From the NCBI RefSeq assembly GCF_024868665.1, contig NC_079891.1, positions 28,001,642 to 28,065,641 of the forward strand: a DNA stretch of 64,000 nt, in the 5' to 3' direction. Within the stretch, counting starts at the first letter, position 1, and the number at the start of each line of letters is the position of its first letter. Below, piece after piece: positions 52,301-63,724 of this stretch. Under the pieces are notes generated by a model. It ran no database searches. It was not told the origin of the DNA and saw only the letters and a program-made list of their open reading frames with translations. Source of the stretch: Triplophysa rosa (Eukaryota > Chordata > Actinopteri > Cypriniformes > Nemacheilidae). The translations under genes were made by a program, and so were the position numbers.

Positions 52301-55300
52301 AATTTATTATCTACCTATAACATATTATCTTGTTAAAACGACATAATTGAGTGGAAAAAATAAAATGTAAGTGGCAGCAATATGCCACCGTAATATAGCA
52401 ACAGTTTAAAGCATTTACATGATTATAAATGTTGACGACTTATTAAGCATAATTAGTGTAACACTGTGCATGTAAATGCTCTCATTGACTGTCAAAAATA
52501 AGGCATTAATGCATGCAATTAATTTTTTTAGATTAACGTGTTAACTTAAAGCAGCTCTTAAAAGCGTTCATCCTTTGGCAAGCGTTACATTAAACTACTT
52601 TGTTCAATTATACTTCAATGTTGAATGGCTATAATTAATGTTAAAATTAAGAAAAAACAAACAAAAAAATTACAAAAAAGTGTGATTAATTAGTTAATTT
52701 TTATATAATCGATCGACAGCACTACTTATTATCAAAACAAATCATGCTACATATAGACCAGCATGCTTTGTTCTCCAAGTCATGGGTCACGTCTGCAGTA
52801 CATCTGAGTAAATAAGATCCCACTGGACAACAGTGAATCAGACATTCAGATGGAAGAATCAGCTGAAGGTTACTCTGAATGCATGAATCATGCTTCTATG
52901 GCACAGAGATTTGATGGAAACCACCCTTGAGTAAAGGGAGTGTCAGACCGTCTTTAGTTGGCACTCAGATTGAAAGCCTAAGCAAAATAAATTCTCAGGT
53001 GAACGAAATTGTCAGCCATAAATGGCAAAAGGCAAATTTCTTCACTCTGGGAATTAGGAGTTATTCTTAGCAACAGTGATTGGTTGGTCTGAATTGCAGG
53101 AAAAACGAAGAAAACCTATTCCTCAGGAGAAAGAAACATTTGTCTTTTATCGGGAGGGTGACCAACTGCCAAGACCAATTTCGAAATGGCTATAAGAGAT
53201 GCCTGGGAAACTCCTTTAGTGTCTGAAAGCACAGGTCAGAAACCCACTAAAAACCTTTGCTGAGACAGAAAGACAACAGAGAATACTGGGAGTTATTGTT
53301 TTGATTTATTCAGAGGCCCAGCTACTTGATTTCTCATAGCGCAGAACATCTCAGTTCTCAAGAAAGAGAAAAACAGATACAATTGAGAAAATTTGCTGAC
53401 ATGCAGATCAATTCGAATCCAGTTTAAAGAATAAACTAAACAGAATAAACCAGCAAAGACCACCAGGTCACAACAATAGACTATTGTTTAAAATGCGTAT
53501 TATTGCACACTGCATATACTGTTTGATACCCTTTTGTTAAAACTAGAATGTATTATGCAGTATGTATTCTAAACCTACATTTATCAACATTTTATACAAA
53601 AAAATCAACCTAAAAGTACTCCCTAAGTCTGTTCTACAAAATGTTCGTAGGATCCTAATAGTTATTCTTCCTCAATTCACTTTTACTGCTAGGCATGACG
53701 CCCTATACGAGTAATCGATGAGACTTGAACATCGCCTGTGCATGGGCAGCGGAAATGTGTGTGGGTGTACCGTGAAACGGCACTGTCAGAAAGGCTAATT
53801 GCTGTCTGAAAATTGCCTCAATCGTCTTGAATGTGTCAGTATAACAAGGGCCAAAGTGCATAACCACACGATTACCTGCTGAGTCACGTGTTCCCGCTTC
53901 TGAAATTATCCGGCTGGTGAACAGACTCTCCAGATCATCTCCAAATACGGCGGGAGTGTTTTCTATCAGGAACTGGATGAGCTGTGCAACCTGAACAAAA
54001 GATATAGACCAAAACATCATCAATATGTAAACTTGCAGCGTTGAACTGGAGTTCAAGCCAATATGGAAACAAAGCAGCTTGCAAAGTTTGTGATTTGTTA
54101 AAAGTTTTAAAAGATTAATGCTTTGTGTATTTCCATGAGCTCCGTCGATGACGGTGGTGTTCACATGGTGTGCGCCAGTTGCCTAGCACTTTGTTTCTGC
54201 CAGTTCAAGAGTGTTTACACATGTAGCACAGAAACTATGCAACCCTCATGTGTGTGCGTCTGGTATGTGCATAAATATCCTTTATGCTTGTTTGTGCTTC
54301 TGTGTGACTCATTCCTGGAATTTCGTTCTTTGAAGGGCTCAATAACAAAAGCAAAGATCCAATCACGATTTTCTTAGCAACGCTACTAGTGAGCCCACAG
54401 GAATGGAAATCAACTGCATGATGGGAAAATGTAATGACAATGTACAGATCTGTACAATTTGCATTGGAAATGCGATTTCTAATATACACACCTGAGAACT
54501 GTGGCCACGAGTAGACGGTATGTTATGCTGTGATAAATCTCCAACGACTCCTGTTGTTCCTTTCTAACAAATTTGTATGGATTTAATGTACAGCAAGCAT
54601 TATTGTACTCCTGGACATGAGGAACCACAAAAACAGGTACAGCAGGTAATCCCAAATGGCCCACTTACTGTACATTCAGTACACATTTATCAAACCTGTG
54701 TGACAGTAATAATTGTCAGAGTGAACTGGGGTCTCATTTATAAATCTGTGCATAAATTTTATCCATATAGGGTGCGCACGCACAAAAGCAAGATTTTACG
54801 CCAAAACCTGCGTATAATTCCCTTTATAAAATCCCAGTTTGGGGAAGACTATGCATACAGACGTCTCCACCCCATCTCCTTCACAAAATAACCATAAATT
54901 GAGCTTATAATGCCTAGTTTTATAATGCATATATTATGCATTATTATACATGTCATCTGCCTATTTCCATCCATGCCTTCCATATTCTCTCTCTCTCCGG
55001 TGTCCCGTCTTTTAGCCCCGCCCTCTCGTTCCCTCGTTAACTTCTCCTTAGTGTTTGATCCTTGTCACCTGCCCATCACCCTCCCTGTGTTATCATCCCT
55101 CGTTTGTATTCCCCTATTTAAAGCCTCTGTTTTTCCTGTCCTGTGTCGGTTCATTGTTTCCTGTATGTGGTTTAAACGGTCCTTGTTCATGGTCAGTGGT
55201 CTTGTAATCCTCGTATTCCTGCCTTGTCTTGCCCTACCTTGCCTGTTTTGTGAGTTGGTTTTGTTTATGATATTTAGTTCTCGTTTTGTCCCCTTGTGGG

Positions 55301-58300
55301 AAGTTTTTGTTTATCCTTTGAGAAGTATTCTGGTTGTAGTGTATTGTCACCCCATTGTGGGTTTTTGTGTAGTATAAACCTTTTTGTTAACACCTCACCA
55401 CTGCTGCCTGCATCTGGGTTCTTCCCCGCTGCAATATGTGACAGTTTCCTTCTTAATTTGTGGCATTTACATTTCTATCTATGCTCTACAGGGTAAAGAC
55501 CACAATAAGCATGTAATAATAAAGGATTTTAGAAGCGGGCTACACATTATTCCTCTGGAGCCTTTCCCCCCACATAAAGGTTCCATATCCCCAGCAACCC
55601 CCCACCCCCCCATGGATCTACTGACTAATGATACAGAAATATGGGTATGAAAAGCGCAGCAGAGTCATACCTCTCACAGTCATACCCCTCCAGCTCTCAA
55701 TGGGATGGCAACGTAATAAGACATTTTTGAAGGGTCAGGAGGAAGATTCAGAATGCGTGCATGCTTATATTTATTCTGCCTCATTCATGAAAGATTTTCA
55801 AAACAGAATGCTTATTTTGTCAGATCCAAATCAATAAGTTGTTATAGTGACCAGCGTCTAAGAATTCTCTTCTTTGGTATCCAGACAGTCTGTCCTGCTT
55901 TTTTAAATTAATGGAATTACAAATACATACCAGGCAAATTAGAAAGAGCACTGTTAGTGTTCCTGTGTAGCTCAGTTGGTAGAGCATTGCGCTAACAACG
56001 TAAGGTTGTGGGTCCGATCCCAGGGAACACACACTGATAAAAAGAGACATGTATAGACTAAATGCACTGTAAGTCGCTCTGGATAAAAGCGTCTGCCAAA
56101 TGCATAAATGGAAAAGAGCGCTGTGAGATAAAAAGAATATCCGTGATATTAAATGAAAAATCTGTGTGGGTTTATCAAGGGCATAATAAAAGAAAAAGAT
56201 GTAATTGATGTCGGTAACCTTCATCTCTTTGTCTTATAAAAACTCCTTTAGAAAGCTCCACTTTCTCCCACATAGCTAAATCTCGAAATCAGTTCTTGCG
56301 TTGTTCATATCAGTGACTTTGCTAGGCCTACATTCGATTCAGGAGATTGTGAGCTGACGTGCTCTCAGTGGCCTGCTGTTATTTACAAGCCATTTGGTTT
56401 AAACCTTCTCTCTCCCTCTGAAAGGCTTTTCTCTACACCAAGAAATGTCTCCATCTCTGCCATGCAGACACACTTCACTTCCTCTGTAGATGGGATCTTA
56501 CCTCCCAAAAATACTTCAGCGAAGTTGATAAAAACACTAGCCTTCAGCTTTGCCATCATCACTCACTAAACCAAGCAAACTCCAAGGGCTCATGGTTTTT
56601 TTGTCCACTTTTGAAAATGGCCCCTGCTGGCAGCTGCTTTAGCAACACCATTGTGTGGGCTTCTTCTGAAGTGGTCTAGCAGACTTCTCAGGATAAAGCT
56701 GTTTTTCTACAGTATTAGCACTAGTGCATAATGTACTTGAACTACCTCTTGTTATAAAAAGCACAGTGTATGTACATTATTATGGAAAGAAAGTGCATGC
56801 CAAATGTAAAAATCTTGTTCAATGAAACTGATATTAGTGGCATCTAATAAATCTTGTTTGTTTGCTCCTCCAGGTCTTAGCCAGCAGAGATGCATCACAA
56901 AGCAGAATCTGCTTGCTGAAAGAAGTTATGAGTTTCTCTTGAGGTACGAGATGTACACATACCAGTTCTATTGAAGGACTCTCCAGACGCATCCCTCCCA
57001 GAGGCTGTGTGTTTAAAATTCAAAAGTGACTGCTTATTAAATCATTGAGGCCCGGGGTTTAACTCAGAAAGTGGCCTGTGATGTCTTAACAAGAGCAGTA
57101 AGAAGCGAGGGGTCGAACAATGGCTCCAATCGGTTAACACCAGATGCGGCGTTCTTTTATACACCAACACAGACTACACTAAGTAATCAGCTATAAGTCT
57201 TACGCTGTGCCAAAGCATCACGTTATATTACTTGCAGGACTACTTGGTTTTATTACACACAATTTTTTTTCAACTTGCATGGAAGACGCAATCGTTGGCA
57301 AATATCGCACGTTCGCTGTAATCGCACCTCACAATTCGAGTCATTTACATTGCCCGGTTCAAATTCCCATCTTTGCATTGAATTTGTATGTAATTTATTC
57401 ACAAATAGTTTAATTCGCTCTTGGTCTGAACACACACTGTATATGCTTGATGAAGTAAGAGTAAAATGACTAAATAGCTGTGCATCTAACTATAGAACAC
57501 TTCTGACAACACTTATCCAACGCTGGTCCAGAAGAACTTCATCCTTTACTTAAACGAAATTCAACCAACAGAACATGTATAACTGAATCAAACTGTTAAA
57601 GTAATATCTTTAGGATTTAAAAACTGTATATACTGTATGTAAGATTAAAAAATCTTGCGAAGTGATCTATAAATCCACTGTAAAAATGTAGCATGATTAT
57701 ATTGCTTTTATACACAATTCGAAAATGTGAATTGGTTGACTGGAGAGATCAAACATGTACCCATTGAAATTCAAGGCCAAAAATGTCAATCATGTAATTT
57801 CAGAAAAGCCTGTCATAAAAAAGTGGACTGGAGCGTTTAACAGCAGGCGCAGGAATAACATTTTCCAGGACAGACAGAGAATAATTAGAGCAATCTGTTT
57901 TGATCACGATTTTTACAGACAGCATGTTAGCGGCATGACAGCAATGATGGGCAAAATGGCAAAGAAATGAGCATTTACTTCTTTGCAGCACCAAACCTAA
58001 TCTTTAAATCAATTTCCAATTACTCGTCTGGAAACCAGTTTCAAAGCAAAGTTTCTCTGTGTAGTTAAAAAGGACAGTATTTATGTATTGTACATCCATA
58101 CCTACAATTTTGATTTTGAATTCAAAGCTAATAGACTACATTTGTCATCTACCCCTGTAAAGAATTAGTGGTATGAATTCATGTGTGCATAACCAGTTGT
58201 TTTACTCATTTACCTGCAATGTGCTCTTTCCATCCAGCTCGGGGCTGACCTGGGATGACCTCCAGAGCATGTTGGGTGCGATGCAGAGGGCTAAGTTTGA

Positions 58301-60399
58301 TGCCGTCATCAGATTTACATGCGAGTGGCTGTGTATCCTGTGCAGCACTCCAAACAAGTGACACAGCAAGGTGAAATTCTCCTCCGGAAGCTGCGCGAAC
58401 AAACTGGACGCATACAGGTGGTGTCAAATGAACATTACACAAATGCAAAAAATGTACATTAAACAAATAAAAAATAAGTAAAAAATACATTTTTAAAACA
58501 AACAACAAAACTGCAATTTTGACTTCAACTAAAGCAAAGGTAATGTCAAATTCCATGAAAGCACACCAATGTCTTAGCCCTTGAATAAGGTTTAGACATC
58601 GTGAAAGGCTCACTACAGGTTTGGGAGCCATGATACCATCTATTTTAACTTTTTATCGCACACATCTGACATTGGTGTCTTGGTAATAGCATATCATTGT
58701 GGAAAGCACCTGAAAATCTCAGAATGCCAGAGTTGGCTTCTATTGGTGATACACAATAATACTGTACACAAGGGTGGCTAGGCGAACAGGTTGTGTATTT
58801 TAGCAAAGGATTGATATGATCAGCTGTTCTCACCTTCTGATTTTATAAAGCTTATGCTGTTGATCCTCGATCTGCAGAACTTCCATCCACTCTTCATACA
58901 AGTCACAACGTAACACACAACCAGGCAGATCACGCAAAAACTCCTACATGCAAAATTGACATTAGAATCAATGCCAATCTAAAAACAATGACAAAATTAG
59001 ATTTATTAAAAGTTAGATTCAGAGTGATTGTGTGAATGTGTATTCAGAGCAAAAGGTTCAGAGGGATGACTAAGTACTGACTGTTATAAGAGATGCAGAG
59101 ACAAACACAGACTCTTCATGCAGTGAAATGCTTTTCCCAGAATTCATTCGCTCCTTTAGAATCCTACAGCTTTTGGCATTCGCAGAGCGGCGGAAGATTC
59201 CACAGGTCTCCGGACCCTCACAGAACAGAAGATACAGCAGGTCCTGGACATACATAATAACAGACAAATCCCTGAACTGACAAATCAAAGACATCAATTT
59301 TAAGATTTTAATTTAAAAAGATTAGTAATGTAATTATGTTGTCCTACAATTATGGCTCTGTGTATAAGTAAAATGAGTCATGCACTAAATGGCCATAGTG
59401 ACACTATCAACCTCAAGCTGTGATCACATCACGAATCTACTGGATTAAAGTCTAGAAAACACTCTAGCATTGTGGGAAGCCATAAAATACAGAAATAATG
59501 AAATATTAAAATTGTATATTTACTGAATTAAACCAGTGATTGACATACCATTATTGGCTTGGGCAGGTTTCCATCAGGACAGATAGAGGAAAGAGATTGG
59601 CCGAATAGCTTTTGTGGGGCGTTGTGTGACTTGACATTGTCATCTGATTGGTTAAGGTGTCCTCTCCTCAGGGCCCAATCAATCAGAGACCTCTTTCTTT
59701 TGTGTTTAAAAAGACCTGATAGTATAACACAACAGAGCAATCACATGAGAATGGGAATTGTCATTCTGCAGTTGTTTTTCAGAATAGAAATAAAGAACAT
59801 AATTAATATGTGGATTTGAATCACACAGAACAGAATAAAGCTAATTTCAAATCAGATAAAAAACACAAAATGCATTTAGTGGCATTAACTAATATTTACT
59901 TACTATTTATTTACTTTAGTAATAATCATTACTATTATTTCTTCTCATGTCACACATTTTTTTTAAATATAAATACTAAAGATAAAAACTACAAATATTC
60001 TTTCAAACATTTTAGGTTTCATAGGCAGCTACGGTACATTGTTAGCACATATAAGTGGAAAACTAGTGAGTTGTACCATTTCACGTTGAAAGTGTATCAC
60101 AAGGCTAAGTCAAAACCTAAATTTAAAACAATTATTTTCTAGGGTTGTTAAATGATTAATCACGTTCAGAATAAACAGAATGTCGCAACGTGACAAAAGA
60201 CTATAGAACACATTAAAACCCATTATAATTTAAAATTTTGTCCACACTGGATACGGCGCGGCGCATCCGGTGTAGACACAGTGTTAATATGAACTTTGTA
60301 TTTATAAACACATACATGTATACATTTAAGAAAAACATAAAATACTGGATACAAATCAATAAATGTTTATATTTAATTATGTTTAATTAAATATGTGTG

Positions 60400-60431
<32 letters not shown>

Positions 60432-63400
60432 TGTGTGTGTGTGTGTGTGTGTGTGCGTGTGTGCGTGCGTGTGTGTGTGTGCGTGCATGTGCGTGTGTGT
60501 GTGTGTACATACATACAGTATATCTATACGTACACAGTACATATACAGTATATACATATATACTGTAGATACTGTAAATGTGTGTGTTTTTAAATACAAA
60601 ATGAATATGCACAGTACACAGACATATATTATGTAAAAACAAACTTCTATCCTGGATGCTTTTAATCGCACTTAATCGTTTAAGAGCCCTATTATTTTCC
60701 AGATGTAAAAAAATCTGGTTTTATGAAATACATATACAAAATATATACAATATAACATGTATGTACACACAAACATAAAGATATATGTTAAAAAAGAAAA
60801 TGCAATAGCCATTGCATGTTTTCTCACAGCATCATTTTGTGTCCATATGTGTCCCTATGTCTGCAATATTACAGCAAAAGGAGACAATCTATCGTGAGCT
60901 ATTCTCAGAGGAAGAAGATCTGAGATTAGCCTGCATCCCGTGTGATTACGTTGAATCATTCTCTTCATTCAGCGATGAACGTGGGGTCCTATTACTAATA
61001 ACTGACCCTGGCTGGCACTTGTCAGGGTTCTGTCCCATCTTGTCTTGCTTTTCTTGACCTAGTGACAGGATCATGACAGAGCCTCATGTTTTGTGTGGGG
61101 AGAGACATATTATTGTCATCATGACTTAATATGCGCTCTCTCCGGTCTCGTTTATGGCCCCGCCCCTCTCGTTCTCTCGTTTAGCTTCCCGCCTGTGTTT
61201 CATTACCTGCCCATTGTTATCGCTCTTGTTAGTTACCCTTTAAGATGCCCTTGTGTCTATTGTCCTGTGCTCGTTCGTACTACCTTGTTCGTCGTGCTTT
61301 ACCCTTTGAGTTTTTGGATAGTCCTGTTATTGTGTTCATGCCCTGTATATTGTTCCTGATCCCGACTGTCTGTTTACCCTGCCTTGTTTAATTCGTGTTC
61401 AAGTTTGTTCGACGTTGTGTCATGTTAGCAATTTAGTTTGGTTCCTGTCTTATCATAGTCTTGTTATTTTATACCCTTGTTTTATCCCCCCCGTGGGAAG
61501 TGTTTATTTTTCAGTTTTGTATTTTAATCCTGTCCGTGTTTTACCCCACCGTGGGTGTTTTGCTTTGTCCCCATTGTAATAAAGTCTTGTCTTCGTACCA
61601 CCGCTGCCTTGCAATTGGGTTCTTCCCCACCTCACCCGTGACAGGCACTATTATGTCTAATCAAGAGCTGTATTAAATTACTGATGGATTCAAAAAGCTT
61701 ATTACTGTAGCATATTTTATGAGATAATATCAGTTTTATTAAATTAGTATTCTCTAAAACTGTAATCAATCAAATGTAAACTGTTTTCGCTATTGTGTTT
61801 ACTGAAGAGTTTTAGTTTTTACGTAAAATACTGTGCAATGGAAAAACAGGTTTGTAGAAAAGATGGAATGTGCTTGCACAGTGAACTGACTGAACTTTCT
61901 AAGGCAATTACAAAGTAAAATGCCAAAGTCATGGGTCAACAACAAGAGCTGACTGTGACTGTGACTGAATGGTGAAGGCTTTAAGTACATAGTTATTTGT
62001 TACGCAAGTACAACGTTTCATTATCATCTACAGCAATAATAACATTGAGAAGGTTTGCAACTGTGTGTGACTGATGGCTTTATCAAGGAAAAAGCCACTG
62101 CCTTTTTTCTCAAAAGTCTAAGTTGCACTCTTTTAGAATGGATTAGGGTTAACAGAGTTTAAAGCAAATGATACTGTCAGAAAAATGTGAAATTCCTCAC
62201 AGTAGGATTGCAATTAGCACCACGGCCTAGTCACTGCCTTTTTCTTACAAGGTCATAAAAAAGTTACACTCTTATTGATATTAATAATGGTCAACAGAGT
62301 TCAAAGCATATGGTTCTTTCAGAGAAAATTCCTCACAGTATGATTGTAATGAGCACCAGAAAGACGACCATAATATACAGTAGGCCTACATACAGACTGC
62401 ATACAGTAAATACATCTAAAAGCTTCAAGCCCAACACATGTCAATTATTTCCATACACAACATTATCTCAGCGGTAGTGGCCTTGAGACATAGGTGGATG
62501 GTAAATTCACAGAAGATCTTTACATGAAGATTAAAAAGCAGTCCCAGAAGCTCAAACATCCATGCTTACATTCTTCAACAAATATTAACCGTTATTGTTC
62601 TCGTCACATCTGTGATCATTAAAACATTGAAGCGTGTTCTTGGCAACCAAACGTCTCTACAGATGGACCCGATCCATTTAGCTTTCTGCAAAACAGGCCT
62701 GTCAAAGACGCTGTAAACCTGGCAGCCCATTATGCTAGACAACACTGTTTGCTTCCTTTTCCATGACTTCATCTTAGCCTGTAATTTAAACAATCCCAAC
62801 CGTATTACTTAAGCAGCTCCACTCTGCTTTGTGTCACCAGGATCAGCGTTTAATGAGAAACAGGTCACTGACTGTTAAGGTAAATAATTAAAAATACCAT
62901 CAGCACGGTACTGCCTCTGGTCTGCTGCTCTCCATCTGACCCTTCCCATCTTTCACAAATGCATTCATGCTTATCAAATATGCAACTGGCCGCCACAAAC
63001 AGTGGTAGCGCATGCAGCAGCTTCATACTCACACCGTGTCTACACCGGACGCGACGCGATCCGACGTGACACACGGCTTGTTCTAATGGGATTGTCGCGC
63101 CATGCCACGTCCGGTGTGGAAAAAAAATTAAATTATAATCACACACACACAAACAAACACACATGTCTGAGTGTACGCAGTGTGTTGTGTGGGATGCCGG
63201 TGCACTCACCTGGAGTGTGTGTTCTAGTTTTTAGGGTGAAGTGAGGCGTCTTGATCGTGGCCTCTGTCTGCTGGGCACCACTAAACGCTTCCCGAAGGTG
63301 CTCGGCGGGCATGTGCCGGTGCTCTTGCTGACTCTGCAATGAATGATGGAGGATGAAGAATGGAAGCTCATGGCCTGAGACAGACAAAAACATGAAGACA

Positions 63401-63724
63401 GGAAATTGGGGATGAGATCAAATATAAGTTGCAGGAAATTGCACGCTGCTACTATACTATAATAAGTACACAGTATGTACATGAGAATCAGTTTTAGATT
63501 CCATTATTTGAAACGAAACCTCTCATATCCTGTAGCCTTAAACATAAACCTTGCGTGCAAATCAGTAACATTACACACATGTTGCTGCAGGCTCTATGTC
63601 TCCCATGAGAATCAAAATGTTTTTGGTTCATTTCTGTCATTCTCAGAAAAACACTTAATCTAGCCCACGGTTGCCAAAGATGCAAAATGCAGATGAAGGC
63701 ACAACAGGGATACCTATTGGGATG
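47599..63724 (-). CDS. arhgap20: ARHGAP20-type Rho GTPase-activating protein, 3' part of the gene
   Basis: The protein stimulates GTP hydrolysis by Rho-family GTPases. Exons in phase: 63724-63714 (11 nt, tentative), 63374-63210, 59715-59549, 59243-59082, 58943-58834, 58403-58214, 53990-53876 and 49370-47599. The order matches ARHGAP20: a GHELPF segment, then [11 protein letters not shown] and [10 protein letters not shown], then the RhoGAP domain with arginine finger in [42 protein letters not shown] and [18 protein letters not shown] long low-complexity C-terminus follows. The PH and RA exons should lie beyond 64000. TAGAP is the nearest alternative, but the [11 protein letters not shown] hinge and the long tail favour ARHGAP20. 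Several introns hold transposons on both strands. Confidence 0.85.
49905..51445 (-). mobile_element. L2-type LINE, 5'-truncated and decayed, in an ARHGAP20 intron
   Basis: Minus-strand frames show a LINE reverse transcriptase: [50 protein letters not shown] and the catalytic YADDTQIY. Then come the C-terminal words of L2/Maui elements ([25 protein letters not shown]). Frames are split by several shifts and stops, so it is inactive. No endonuclease part. Same strand as the host gene, between exons 53990-53876 and 49370-47599. Confidence 0.85.
51446..53875. other. ARHGAP20 intron, remaining part
   Basis: This holds the integrase-like relic at 51785-51950. It is followed by an end resembling CACTGTAAAAAAG-type elements at 51958 to about 52175, with TTTTTTAGAGTGTAC at the right. 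The rest, 52180-53870, shows nothing I can name. Confidence 0.4.
51785..51950 (+). pseudogene. DDE-integrase-like gene relic
   Basis: The frame from 51788 contains [20 protein letters not shown] then QAGFVVSQ and [12 protein letters not shown]. That follows the pattern of the helical region before the catalytic core in the fish integrase-core proteins often described from transposon-derived genes (GYRWMHxKC, LRVRxE, LDPxG). Only this fragment remains, antisense to ARHGAP20. Identification is by memory of the pattern. Confidence 0.4.
53876..53990 (-). CDS. arhgap20: ARHGAP20 exon, end of RhoGAP domain
   Basis: The 115-nt exon has acceptor TTTTGTTCAG and donor GCAG/GTAATC. It encodes [20 protein letters not shown] and [18 protein letters not shown], the last helix of the GAP domain and the start of the tail. 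Confidence 0.85.
54950..55443 (+). repeat. LTR remnant of the 4481-7139 family
   Basis: The words AGCCCCGCCCTCTCGTTCC and CATCTGGGTTCTTCCCC and the end ATATGTGACA at 55443 correspond to the LTR at 6594-7139 in plus orientation. The first part is worn or lost. No target duplication found. Confidence 0.55.
55957..56111 (+). repeat. SINE with a nearly intact tRNA-Val-like head
   Basis: Positions 55959-56031 fold like a tRNA: GTTCCTG acceptor strand, A box TAGCTCAGTTGGTAGAGC, anticodon loop CTAACAA (anticodon AAC, valine), B box GGTTGTGGGTCCGATCC. This is followed by a short body and the fish SINE tail GTCGCTCTGGATAAAAGC. It lies in an ARHGAP20 intron, antisense to the gene. The tail shows it is a SINE and not a tRNA gene. 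Confidence 0.85.
58214..58403 (-). CDS. arhgap20: ARHGAP20 exon, RhoGAP core
   Basis: The 190-nt exon encodes [20 protein letters not shown], then [20 protein letters not shown] and SPELDG. The N in MTASNLA is the conserved Asn of RhoGAP domains that contacts the GTPase. Acceptor GCGTCCAG, donor TTGCAG/GTAAAT. Confidence 0.88.
58834..58943 (-). CDS. arhgap20: ARHGAP20 exon, RhoGAP middle
   Basis: The 110-nt exon encodes [20 protein letters not shown] then [16 protein letters not shown]. FLRxLP is the usual RhoGAP block. Acceptor TTGCATGTAG, donor AGAAG/GTGAGA. Confidence 0.85.
59082..59243 (-). CDS. arhgap20: ARHGAP20 exon with the arginine finger
   Basis: The 162-nt exon encodes [20 protein letters not shown], then [16 protein letters not shown] and VSASLIT. 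The first Arg of GIFRR is the catalytic finger. Acceptor ATGTATGTCCAG, donor ATAACA/GTCAGT. Confidence 0.88.
59549..59715 (-). CDS. arhgap20: ARHGAP20 hinge exon
   Basis: The 167-nt exon encodes [18 protein letters not shown], a basic segment that in ARHGAP20 lies between the RA region and the GAP domain, then [20 protein letters not shown], which opens the GAP domain. Acceptor TACTATCAG, donor ATAATG/GTATGT. Confidence 0.85.
60393..60508. repeat. TG/CG-alternating microsatellite
   Basis: Alternating purine-pyrimidine DNA, mainly TG with interspersed CGTG units, about 116 bp. Such DNA can adopt the Z form. Long His/Thr or Cys/Val frames across it are artefacts. Confidence 0.95.
61020..61643 (+). 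mobile_element. Solo LTR, 624 bp, with target duplication
   Basis: It starts TGTCAGGGTTCTGTCC and ends CACCCGTGACA. GGCACT is repeated at 61014-61019 and 61644-61649. An AATAAA signal (ATTGTAATAAAGTC) lies near 61575. The sequence corresponds to the LTR at 6594-7139. It arose by recombination between the two LTRs of a full element. It sits antisense in an ARHGAP20 intron. Confidence 0.85.
63210..63374 (-). CDS. arhgap20: ARHGAP20 exon after the RA region
   Basis: The 165-nt exon encodes [18 protein letters not shown], then [19 protein letters not shown] and [12 protein letters not shown]. The family has GHE(Y/F)PF at this place. Acceptor CTGTCTCAG, donor CTCCAG/GTGAGT. It is directly in phase with the hinge exon. 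Confidence 0.75.
63714..63724 (-). CDS. arhgap20: Possible 11-nt ARHGAP20 microexon
   Basis: On the minus strand CATCATCCAG precedes and GTATCC follows the bases CATCCCAATAG. Joined to the next exon this gives ATC CCA ATA GGC CAT GAG, that is IPIGHE. The family has (Y)PLIGHE at this place. Phase agrees with the next exon (one base left over). Tentative, because 11 bases can match by chance. Confidence 0.5.

Larger units (their letters stand above)
53991..58213. other. ARHGAP20 intron with LTR and SINE insertions
   Basis: It contains the LTR remnant at 54950-55443 and the SINE at 55957-56111. Near 54728-54900 a common fish repeat starts GTCTCATTTATAAATCTGTG. The remainder (56112-58213) holds nothing I can name. 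Confidence 0.4.
59716..63209. other. ARHGAP20 intron with microsatellite and solo LTR
   Basis: It contains the TG/CG microsatellite (60393-60508) and the solo LTR (61020-61643). There are also two copies of an ACACCGGACGCG-type palindromic repeat (about 60240-60282 and 63037-63119). The stretch 61650-62860 holds nothing I can name. Confidence 0.45.

Noticed and set aside
55959..56031. Apparent tRNA-Val (AAC) gene
   Set aside because: The tRNA-like part continues into a SINE body with the standard fish tail, so it is the head of a SINE and not a free tRNA gene.
60373..60671. Long His/Thr-rich and Cys/Val-rich reading frames
   Set aside because: They are translations of the TG/CG microsatellite on either strand.
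62700..62770. Possible RhoGAP exon encoding [20 protein letters not shown]
   Set aside because: It resembles the start region of ARHGAP20 but lies between exons that already join in phase and in the wrong order for that region. Probably chance.
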